From the NCBI GenBank assembly GCA_004335635.1, contig QAXH01005504.1, positions 1-25,075 on the forward strand: a DNA stretch of 25,075 nucleotides. Direction: 5' to 3'. The DNA comes from Chloromonas sp. AAM2. Its lineage: Eukaryota; Chlorophyta; Chlorophyceae; Chlamydomonadales; Chlamydomonadaceae. Shown here in pieces: positions 8,401 to 18,200 of this stretch; the stretch's first letter is position 1; every line of letters begins with the position of its first letter. The position numbers were made by a program, and so were the translations under genes. Under the pieces are notes generated by a model. It ran no database searches. It was given only the letters and a program-made list of their open reading frames with translations, and was not told the origin of the DNA.

Positions 8401-11400
8401 GGGTCGCGTGCATGTGGGTGTGAGGGCATTTGGCAGCTTGCCACATGGTCCGTTACTTTTCTAATCTATGAATGCATCTGTTGATGACTGCTTGCCATAG
8501 CACACTGGCCAATCTCACAAGCTTCCCCCTTGCTCCATGCTCCATGCTCCATGCCCCTCTTACCCATGTCACTCCTTTAATCTCACGTTTCCCACACTTC
8601 CCTTGTTGTCCCTTGCACTCCCCCATACATTTCACACATCTTTCACACATCACACAATTCACACAACTCACACACATCACACACATTACACATTACACGT
8701 TGTGCAGTCCTCCACCCGCTATGTGACTGAGGAGAGGCGCAGGCGACTGCTCATGATCCCTATCTTTGGTGAGTCACGGTTGTATGACAACAGCCATCCA
8801 TACGTCTGTGGTCTTGCACACACTGAATGGGCATGGATTGGTACTTTGTGATGCAGGCCACCTGCTTGCTTGCTTGCTTGATGTTATTCAGTGAGCTTGC
8901 AATTCATGTGCGGTGGTGATGTTTTTTGTTTGGGTTTGTTTCATTTTTGTTGGACGTTCTTTCATGTACCAAAAAAACAAAAAGTGTCCCCCGGTTGCAC
9001 GGGTTACTTTCATCTCCCCGATACCGGCGCTTGTCTCTGATCTCACTGATACCGGCAGTATGTTGAAGCTCATGACACTCTTATCTTGCTGTGACGACCT
9101 TGCTCCTGAACATCTTGTTTTAGCCCGGATTGAGTTTTCCTGACCTTTTCTCACAGATATGGAGAATCATCGGCGCGACTGCATGCACACCACCACGGCT
9201 CTGGACGTGGGTGAGGCGGTGTCGATTGTGCTGGGAGAAGATGTCAAGGCAGGGGACGAGGTGAGGGTGTGGAGAGGGGAGACTCTGGGAGAAAGAAAGG
9301 GGTACTGATTCAGAGCGAATTGATGGATGCAGTTGTAGAGGCAGAATATGAAGTGGTGGCGGTGTAGAGGCAACTTTCTGGAAAGGGTGGTTGGCATGGT
9401 TGGTGAGGGCAGAGGCAGGTGAGCTGAGGGGCAGGCGTGAAAGCCTGGTCATGCAAAAATTTCTCTGACGACAGGGATGGTTATGGTGCGTTACATGCAT
9501 CTGGTCAGCGATTCTCTGCTCTGATATTTGTTCGTCTGCTTGCAGCTTTGCTACCCTTACACAGAGACCATGCGGGATGACTACGCACTGATGAACTACG
9601 GTTTCCTGCCAGACGTGGAAGACCCACCCCGCCTGCTGGAGGTGAGCGGTTAGGGTTAGTTGGCAGTCTGCCGTTTCAGGTAGTTGACAATGGTTGGAGG
9701 TGGCTGTTTTGAGGTGATTGTTTAACGAGAGTTGACCGTGCAGTCAAAGATAAGTTTCAGTCCAATGGACGGAGGAGGTCAGAAATATCATGGTTGGTTA
9801 AATGGTGGTTACAGATGATCGTTTGGTGCGGACAGGTGACGTACTTTACTCTTGAAAATGCCACATTTGGTGCTGTGTTGGCTGTGCAGATTGACCATCA
9901 TGACTTCAATCCAGAGGCAGAGCAGCAGAATCTGTCGGAGGTGCCTTTTGACGGTAGGGGGGATGTGTAATCCATCCTGTTCCGGTGTAAGCTGTCACGA
10001 CTCATGATGTTGCCTCATACGTCTCCCACTTCTTCTTCTCTTTTTCCCTGCTCTTGGCCGGTGGCACTGGCTTTTCCTGCTGTGGCTTGCCATCATGTCC
10101 GTTCCTCTACCCCCCTTCTGCTGGATTGGAATGAAACCAAATCCAAACAAAACTGTTGTGCCTTCGTCCAACCAAGTGTGTCGTCGGTTTTGTGTGACCA
10201 CAGGAGAAGACAGGGAAGCAGTTTCAATGGAGATCCAGCGGTTACAGTCGATCCTTGACCAGGCGACTGCGGAAGATGCCGCCCTGCCCCCGGGGCCCCA
10301 GAAGGGAAAAGACTGGATTTTTGACATGCTGGTGGAGCTGAAGCATCGGCGAAGAGTGGCCCTGGAGTGAGTGTGTGATCAATCAGGGTGTGACCTTGGT
10401 CTGGAATTGTGTGACCAGGCTAAGGGAAGGGTGTGACCGTGAGCAGTGGGTTCAGCCCGTGCGAGGTCTTGGTGTGTAAGTGTGTGACTAGCATGTCTAG
10501 GCACAGGCCGAATTGATTGCAAATGACCGATAGCAGCAGAGTGCGACTGGTATTGCAAGCTAAACTGGTCAGGGTCCGGCACAGAGGCGAACGTGTGACG
10601 GGCGGCAAACAGGCAGGGTCCCTAGCATGCGATAGATTGGGTATGGCAGGCCATGTGCCGTAACAACACCGACTAAGGCGGCAGCGCATGCAGAACAGCT
10701 TGTGATCCAGAACAGGCATCACATCGTCCATGCATCATTGTCTTGGCCTTGCAGCGCTCGTGTGTACGCACACACACATGTGCAGCACCCTCCCTGGTTA
10801 TCGTTGTCACACTAAGTGGTGATCGTCGTCACACTAAGTGGTGATCGTCGTCACACTAAGTGGTGATCGTCGTCACACTAAGTGGTGATCGTCGTCACAC
10901 TAAGTNNNNNNNNNNNNNNNNNNNNNNNNNNNNNNNNNNNNNNNNNNNNNNNNNNNNNNNNNNNNNNNNNNNNNNNNNNNNNNNNNNNNNNNNNNNNNNN
11001 NNNNNNNNNNNNNNNNNNNNNNNNNNNNNNNNNNNNNNNNNNNNNNNNNNNNNNNNNNNNNNNNNNNNNNNNNNNNNNNNNNNNNNNNNNNNNNNNNNNN
11101 NNNNNNNNNNNNNNNNNNNNNNNNNNNNNNNNNNNNNNNNNNNNNNNNNNNNNNNNNNNNNNNNNNNNNNNNNNNNNNNNNNNCACTAAGTGGTTGTCGT
11201 CGTCACACTAAGTGGTTGTCGTCGTCACACTAAGTGGTTGTCGTCGTCACACTAAGTGGTGATCGTCGTCACACTAAGTGGTTGTCGTCGTCACACTAAG
11301 TGGTTGTCGTCGTCACACTAAGTGGTTGTCGTCGTCACACTAAGTGGTTGTCGTCGTCACACTAAGTGGTTATCGTCGTCACCCCATGTGTTTGCTGCGC

Positions 11401-11464
11401 TCGCAGATACGAGATTGGACGGTTAGAGGCTGTGCTGACTGATATAAGCACAGCTGATGCCTGA
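5470..11464 (+). CDS. SET-domain protein lysine methyltransferase, Rubisco-LSMT-like, with signal peptide; 11 exons
   Basis: Exons: 5470-5595, 6033-6173, 6544-6609, 6961-7036, 8211-8353, 8708-8768, 9157-9260, 9546-9641, 9890-9953, 10204-10366, 11407-11464. All join in phase to give about 365 residues. This class of SET enzyme methylates lysines from S-adenosylmethionine. Visible SET features: SGIRGLFMKVDAPTGAHV near residue 55 (N-terminal SET strand), LLVLRELLDPYTRFKPYVE and a tryptophan/proline segment (LSMT-type insert), TVDDMQYACALSSTRYV, PIFDMENHRRDC near 200 (the NH motif of the cofactor site), and DDYALMNYGFLPD near 260 (the YGF tyrosine). The end, HRRRVALEYEIGRLEAVL, fits the helical substrate-binding region. 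The start at 5470 gives MRREW, then a hydrophobic TAGFALALLIAAASF and a small-residue cleavage region before DKYMDLEQW. That is an ER-type signal, unusual for this family. Intron 4 (7037-8210) carries a mobile element; intron 10 (10367-11406) carries a minisatellite and an assembly gap. A short exon between exons 2 and 3 could have been missed. True substrate unknown. Confidence 0.75.
7068..7748. mobile_element. 681-bp TIR DNA element carrying an ORF, inside SET intron 4
   Basis: The two ends are inverted copies. Each reads TACCGTA, one variable base, then GACCGCAGTTTTCTTTACGG, with 28 of the first 30 positions equal. Similarity continues more loosely to about 60 bases, ending in tCCGGAAAAA. 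Left arm 7068-7127, right arm about 7690-7748. TA lies at both outer edges, compatible with a TA target duplication as in Tc1/mariner-like elements, but the TA could equally belong to the repeat itself. Extra gcggtc motifs lie further in (about 7158 and 7655), as expected for transposase-binding sites. The element is too short for a complete transposase, so it is non-autonomous. It lies wholly within an intron and leaves the SET reading frame intact. Confidence 0.75.
7262..7523 (+). CDS. Small ORF or first exon with a PCNA-binding box and SUMO-interacting motif, inside the TIR element
   Basis: ATG at 7262 begins 87 coding-like codons, ending at a good donor T|GTGCGT (7524). Without splicing the frame runs on to 7627. 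Residues 16-23 are QKSISDFW, a textbook PIP box (Q at position 1, aliphatic at 4, aromatics at 7 and 8), the peptide that docks in PCNA. Residues 53-67 are VTIDLLDTDSDDSDD, a hydrophobic core followed by acidic and serine residues, the usual form of a SUMO-interacting motif. Between them is a flexible Ala/Pro linker, and after them KRGRTFYYLD. No catalytic domain is visible. It may be the 5' exon of a transposase whose remainder was deleted, or a host exon captured by the element. The motifs are seen directly; binding to PCNA or SUMO is inferred. Confidence 0.5.
7803..7828 (+). other. Potential G-quadruplex motif
   Basis: Five runs of three or more G (7803-7805, 7809-7814, 7816-7818, 7820-7823, 7825-7828) are separated by one to three bases, which meets the usual G3+N1-7 rule. 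It is on the sense strand of SET intron 4, about 55 bases right of the TIR element. Any effect on transcription or splicing is speculation. Confidence 0.5.
8520..8706 (+). repeat. Pyrimidine- and CA-rich low-complexity tract before a splice acceptor
   Basis: Imperfect repeats of tccatgc, then ttcacacatc/acacaact/cacattaca, fill the last 180 bases of SET intron 5 and end at the acceptor gtgcag before exon 6 (8708). Similar CA/TC-rich stretches occur in the NTPase introns (16060-16222, 17636-17740). Confidence 0.5.
10796..11385 (+). repeat. 22-bp minisatellite with assembly gap, in the last SET intron
   Basis: The unit is cactaagtggtgatcgtcgtca and close variants. Five copies lie left of the gap (actaag at 10811 to 10899, every 22 bases) and nine right of it (11185 to 11361). 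Bases 10905-11183 are N. Left copies all have the gat form. Right copies have ttg except one gat copy (11251) and a final tta copy. The period is not a multiple of three and the array is intronic. The acceptor of the last exon follows at 11407. Confidence 0.9.
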
Positions 11465-12286
11465 GCCTCTGCAGGGCGAACGCACGTCTGGCGGCCAAGA
11501 ACGACTGAAGCACGCTCACCGGATGCAGGGACGGCTTACTGAGTCGCATTTTGCATTTCTTTGTTGCTCGTGGACTAGGGTGTGCTCAGGATATGTAATA
11601 ATCGGTGCGGTGTGACAGCCATGTCCTTTGCTCTGGTGCTGCACAATTGTTTGTGCGAAACCTGAATTCATCATCACACCGGAGCTTTGTTATTATGCGC
11701 AACGTCTAAATTATGTTACAAGCCGGGACGAGGGTGGTGTCGGATCTGGACCTTCACATGGAGTCACTGCACAGGTAGTGGAAATGACGCTTCCAGCAAC
11801 TCTTGAGGATTGGTGTCTGCGGTGCCTCCTGTGTCGTCGTGCTAGGTGTGGCATGGACTTCGCTGCTGCTTTGCTGACACGATACCTGTTGAGGATGATG
11901 ACTGTCTTGACGCCATGTCAATTGTTGACATATAGCCGCCATCAAGATCTGTGTCTACAGCAGTTGTGCGCGAGCTGTCCCTCATGACACATTGCCGTTT
12001 CACCAAGTCACGTGTGCTGGCGATGTCACATGTGGTGCCACTGATTACTAAGCACAAACTGGGACCGCGGCAACAGCCAGATCCGACAGCACGCCACACA
12101 AGGCAACTAATAAATGCTACTATAAGCTTAGGGAGACGCACATGCATGCAGCAGAAACACAGGGAGGCCCAGTGCACGCATCAAGGGGCAAACGACTAAG
12201 GCAGAAGGTGCGCTGCTGTATGTCACACGCACAATACACAATCAGTTCGAGCAGCGGGTGCATGTCATGAACTGGGTACAGGCCAA
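11465..12286. other. Intergenic space between two convergent genes; candidate polyadenylation signals
   Basis: The SET gene (plus) and the NTPase gene (minus) both end here, so the stretch should hold both 3' untranslated regions. TGTAA, the polyadenylation motif of chlorophyte algae, occurs at 11594-11598 for the SET gene. Its complement ttaca occurs at 11714-11718 for the NTPase gene. A five-base motif in 800 bases can easily arise by chance. Open frames here have no recognisable content. Confidence 0.3.
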
Positions 12287-15200
12287 TCAGACGCTCTGCT
12301 CCATGGCCTTGGTCACGGCAATCTCCATGTCCTGCAAACGGAGTGGAATCAAACGTGCAGTGTTGACCAGGAGGTTGTGGAACATGAGGGCACTGTCGCG
12401 TGCCGTTATGCACAACAGCAATGCCGAATTCAACACAAACAAGAGCAGTGGAATCACGTGTTCAGCGCGGAGAGCTGTGCTGCACGTGCTGTTGCTTCCT
12501 TGCTCATGTAGGTCAGGGCGGTACACACCCCATTCCGTGTCATTTCACGGCTTCCCTGATGTAAACATACACGTACCGGTCTGCTCCATGCAGACTGGTT
12601 GGAATGTACAACCCCAGGACGCAAACAAATAGTTTGACGGTATGGTGCCGTGTTCTCACTTGGGATTTCGTAACACTGGATTTCGTATATCTGATATCTG
12701 GCTTCTCAAACTGGCAGTTGTACATCAAGTTATTAAGTGGCAAAAGCTCAAAGGTGCAAAAGACATGAGTTCGTAAAAGGTTTAACTCCTTGAGCTGATT
12801 ACAACCCTTTTGAAGAATTGTGAGCTTGCAAGAATAGCGGGGTTTGAGAAGGTGTTGTGCAATCGTTGGCGACGACTACTGGTCCTAACAACCGAAAGAT
12901 CGACTTGGGGTTTTCTACCAAGCATTTACACCAGATTCGCAAGTCCCAAATCTCAATCGTGCAAAATGCGATTTGTAAACCCATGTACGAACGTCTGTTA
13001 CGAATCCCAGTTTGAGAATACGGTATTCAGAACTGAGCCCCACCTGAGCTGTCAAACCCCCCTCCGGGTTTGCCTCGATGCGCGAGAACATCTCCGTCAT
13101 CATGATCATCAGCTCTCGGGGCGTAGACAGCTTGGCGAGGTAGGAGGAAAAGTCCTCGCCCCGAACCTGTCACAGCAGACCACAGGCCACGTTAAGGCAA
13201 AGTCACGTGAGAGCAAGGCCACTGGCCCAGTCACGTATTTTATAAGACATGCCTGTGAATTATCGTGAAGTCCGCAGTACCTGGGATTCCAATTTGGCGA
13301 ATGTATACGCCAAGTTGGCTCCCACCACGGTATATGAGAAATGTCCAGTTGCTCTCAGTACCGCACGTGTTGCAGCAATTGGCCTTGCTGACATCCAGCT
13401 CTACAGCTTCAACTTCAGCTCAGGTCACCTAAATACGAATGATAGCAAGCGGGATGAACACGCAGGTGTTGAATATTGTTCAACAGAGCGGCTAACTTTC
13501 ATCAACCGCGAATATTCAGCCGAACTCCTGCAAGTGGCAAGTGCCTACATCTATCTGCAATAATTGATGGGCTATATGTTCACCTTTTTGAAGAGGTCAG
13601 CAAACGTCATGGTGTCGTCCGCCACAGTGCCTGCTCCGGGTCTGATGCCCTGGGCTGCGGCCTCCTCCTGTGGGACGAATTCAGACGTTGACAACTGTTT
13701 TCAGGGGACGCAGTAAACATGGTTGGGGTCACATCCATATTTTGTCACATGGGGCGGGGGATGCAGTACACATGGTTGGGGACAAAACACATGGTGATTG
13801 AAAACCGGTGAAAAGTGGGCGACAGAAGTTTCAGGCTTTTCATTGAAAACTGGCAGCAGTGCCTTCATATTCATCTATCAAGTGAGATACTCTATGCATT
13901 AAGCAAGCGCACCTCTGTACGTTTAATAACCATCCTATTCTATGCCTTTGAGAGTGCATTCGTACCTTGAGTTGTTCTTGTGCTGCCCTGAACCTCCGCT
14001 CTGCCAGCTCCTCGAGCTGATGGCGTGACCACGCCAGGTCGCGCACAAAGTGACGGTCAAACCGAGCCTGAAGTAGGCACAAATAAGTGCATGTACATGT
14101 AGCTGGAGGACATAAATTGATCACGTCACAGGGGCCTGCATGCACTGAGTGCGAACGCAAGCGAGCCATGCATGCCGTCCTGACCAACCCTGAGCAAAGC
14201 CAGGCAACATAAAGCGAAAATAGAAAAGAACTCACAAGCTTCAGTCCTGAGCTGCGAGGATCCAATGAAGGCATACTGCCAATGGCTGAAAGGCAGGGTC
14301 AGGCGGTCACAGCTAGAATGACGGGCGGGGCGCAGAGACTGGGCCTCAGATGCTTTGTATCATCATTACATGGCTTATCATTACATGGTTGAACCCACGG
14401 TACTGCAGGACCAACCATCTAGGCGCTCAGCAGCAGCCAACATCACCATCCTGAACAAAGCATGGGCATGATGCCCCTTAAAATCAAGCACATGCGATGC
14501 TTTGTATGTCTCACCTCCTTGAGTGTTCTGTCTGTATTGAGGTCCAGGGCTAGGCGCGAGTCGGGGAAGAAAAAGTGCAGCCGGCCGAAGTTGAGCACGT
14601 CGTTGCGGCAGACCTCCCGTGCAAACGCCTTGATGGCGCCTGCAGCATGGATCCCATAGACAAACTGAGGATGTCATACATAGTGAAAGATGTGTGATAT
14701 TGTTTTGCAAATCAACTAAATGGGTGGGCTACACCGAGCCGATCCCGCCTGGTTACCAGAATCTGCCAAACACTATCCAAGATAGTACTGATTGAGGCCC
14801 AAAACCTGTCAAAACACCAAAGCTATGTGGCAACGCTCAGATCGGGTTGCATTTACTGTACAACAGATTGCATTTACTGTGCAACAGATTGAACAGTCTG
14901 GCATTTGAAAACAGTCCGAGTCCTGAAAGCATGCCCTTACTGCTGCTGACCCTCCCTCCTGTCACCTGGGAATCTCACAGGGTCCAGAAGAGTGACCTCA
15001 TCAAAACAGTCGCCAAAAACCGCCAGGCTGTCGTACCCCAGCAGTTTGACTAAGTCGCTGAGCAGCTCCAGCTTCTGATGCGCACTGATGCCTGGAAGGG
15101 AAAAAGTTGTTGTTATTTACATGGCCTTCAGTCCGAGGAGGACTGCTCAGCAGGGGCAAGTGGGGAAGGAGAATAGGTAACCTATTGTGACTAGGGGGCC

Positions 15201-18200
15201 TCTAAGAAGGAGTGAACACATCTGACCACTTCGTAAGCATCCTGATACCGTTAATCGTGGCGGCATGTTATCTGCCCTGCTGTATCAGTTTCCATCGTAG
15301 TTTTATTTTCAAACCAATGCGGGAAACCGCTGGATCCTGGCAGCCGCACGCAACGCAACTTTGAACAAGCTTATTCCGTGCATGTGTGCCCCCCTGGTGT
15401 CTTTCTGGATGTGCGTTTTCCAGGGTTTCGCACATGTATTGATTACATCAGAGGAACCCGCGAGTCCAGTAAACCAACCACAAAACACATTGAAGGTTTT
15501 TCTGTTGGTTACATCAGGGGGGCCCACATGCACCGAGCGCGATAGCTAGCAAGCCATGCACGAGACGAGGCTGAATGTCGCCCTGGCCCACCCTCACGAC
15601 GAGGCACTTACCGATGCAGAGTTGCCTGACCGTTTCTGCGCTGTCCGAGCCGCTGAACAGGCTCGCCAGCAGTGCAATCAGCGTCTCGGTCGGCTGCGGG
15701 TCCACCACTCGGATGCAGCGCTGCAGCGACTCGGCCCGGCCCCGGGCTCGTGCAACACGCCACCTGAGCAGGCGAATTATATTGCTGTTGTTGGTAACAG
15801 TATCAGTATCTTTGTATTTGTGTGCATGTGTCCACGTGGGGCAGACTCCGCTATGCCTCTGGCACGTGCTGTGCACCACCTGAGCATTGGACAATATCAC
15901 ACATTACACATGCAAAGTCGTTTACAGTCGCAGCCTGAACAGTGTGCATGCATGTGGAGGCCGGCATGTGCCATCTGGCGTGGCCAGCCTTAGCAAGGAG
16001 GCATCACTATGGTCACACCATGTCATTCTGTCTTCTGATGTCCACGCATGTTCCTCACATACACACACACCTCACACATCTCTCTCACACAGATTTGCGT
16101 TGAACCCACCATCAATCCTACGATGCATACTGCACACTGCACTCCCACACACTCACAACCCACTCAGTTGGCACCGTCTCACACCCCTCTCACACGCCTA
16201 CCACGCCCACTCTCACACACACCTGACATAGTAGTAGGAGGCTGTGAGGCCTGCCGCCGACACCCCAAACAGCACTAGCTTGGGGTGTGTGCGCAGGGCA
16301 GGCACTGCACTGCATGCCTTGTCCTGAACCCATGACGCCTGGTCCTCGAAGAATGACACGACATTGTCGTTCCTGTGGGCAGTACGAGACACGCGCCAGT
16401 ACAAGTCACGTGGCAGTACAGGACACATGGCAGCACAACACGTGGGCAGTACAAGACACGTGGATGGACAGGACACATGCCAGCACAACACACGTGGGCA
16501 GTACAGGACACATGGCAGTAAGAGACAACTACAGGTGTGGTGTTGTTCCGATGCCTGGCAGTACAAACATGAACCTGCCGGCAGTACAAACACGCACCTA
16601 CTGGCAGTACAGGATGCATAGCATTACATGAAACCGGTATCTAGAAGGTGCAAGCCCTGAATCTGTTCATCATCCCCGCCAAGGCCCTGGAGCTGTTCAG
16701 TCTGTGCACGTGAACTCACTTGCTGAGTGCCGTCCCCCCTGCCGCTGTGGTCACGCCGATGGCCACGCACACGCTGTACTGCGCACACGAGACACGAAAG
16801 GCGCCATCGCTTTGAAGCTTGTGTTTGCACTTGCTGACCCAACAGCACAATAACCAGTAACTCACACTTTTTCAGGGTTTGGTGCACGAGGAGTTGCAAG
16901 TCTGCCTTGTGATGCTGTAGAGTTGTGTGCTGGAGATAACACAGGCTTCTGTCAAGGGAATTGCTCAAGTTGACTTTGCGGCTGTTGCTTAGGGTGCAGT
17001 GGTCCAGTGGTGACCAGTGGTATTTTTCTTGCCCCCTTGCCCCTGCTGAGCAGTTCTCACCGGACTGGAGGCCATGTAAACAACAAAAACAAAAAAACAA
17101 CAAAATCAAGAACAAAAACAGCAACAACAACAACTACCCTGGGCGGGTGTGCACCTAGATGCAACCATCATCAGACAAATGTTCAATCATGAAGCATCTG
17201 CTAGAAGACAACATTAACACCCACCTGGGCAGGCGTGTACCGAGGTGCAAGCAGCGCCCGCCTGATCTGAGCCAGGCTGGCACTGTCGGTTTTTGCGTAC
17301 AGGTGAGCCAGCAGCAGAAACTGCCGCGCTGCCTTGGGCTCGCTGCGCAGGGCTTCCAACATGCTGCGGCTCTCATCGCCAGACTTGGTGACCTGAAAGG
17401 GCACGGCAGGGTTGGGGTATGACACTAACTTTCTGATTTATTAACTATATTGAATTTACAGTTATAAGTACGTTTGTTTTAAAATTTGAAAATTAACTAA
17501 GGTTGAGTTGGGTTGATTTCTTGTGCTACCCCTCCCCGGGTCACCTGGTGGCATGCCAGTAGCGTATGAAGCGTAGGGAGTATGCCATGGTGATCCTGAT
17601 GGACGTCAAACTCCACTACATGAGCGCACCCACCAATACACGCACACACACGATAATCACTCCAACACGCGCCTCGCCCTCTCTCATACCCCCTCTCCCA
17701 CCCTCTTGCATCCACCCTAACTTCCCTCCCTCACTTCCCCCCTCTCACACCTTCTTAACCCTCTTAACCCGCTCACACCTTCTTAACCCTCTTAACCCTC
17801 TCACACCTTCTTAACCCTCTTAACCCTCTCACACCTTCTTAATCCGCTTAACCCTCTCACACCTTCTTAACCAGCACTGAGGCTGCATAGCTGAGGATGC
17901 AATCCACCAGATCGGCTGTCTTCCACGCTTCGCTGAAGGAAGCGTCCCAGTTGTCGATACCAGCTCCTATAACCGACTGAAACGTGGTCAGGCACGCTGT
18001 CATGTGCCCAGGCCTGAAAGCAGCCAGGGGGTGGTCAACAGCCAGGTGGATAACCAGTCACATTCTTGGCACCAAAACTTTGGGTGACGACATGATTCCT
18101 GCTCTTGCCTGAACCCTGGACTCATTAATGCATACGCTCAATCGCTCTTGATCTACTTGCACGTACATAATGCCCTCAACTCCTGCAGCTCCCGCCATGG

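Noticed and set aside
8862..8885. gcttgcttgcttgcttg microsatellite
   Set aside because: Only four units; ordinary intronic slippage with no further interest.
10367..10372. TGA directly after exon 10 as the SET stop codon
   Set aside because: GAGTGA would end the protein, but the same bases form a good GTGAGT donor, and the exon at 11407 continues in phase with the helical C-terminus expected for the family.
10860..11211. Long open frames across the N block
   Set aside because: They are artefacts of translating unknown bases within a 22-bp repeat.
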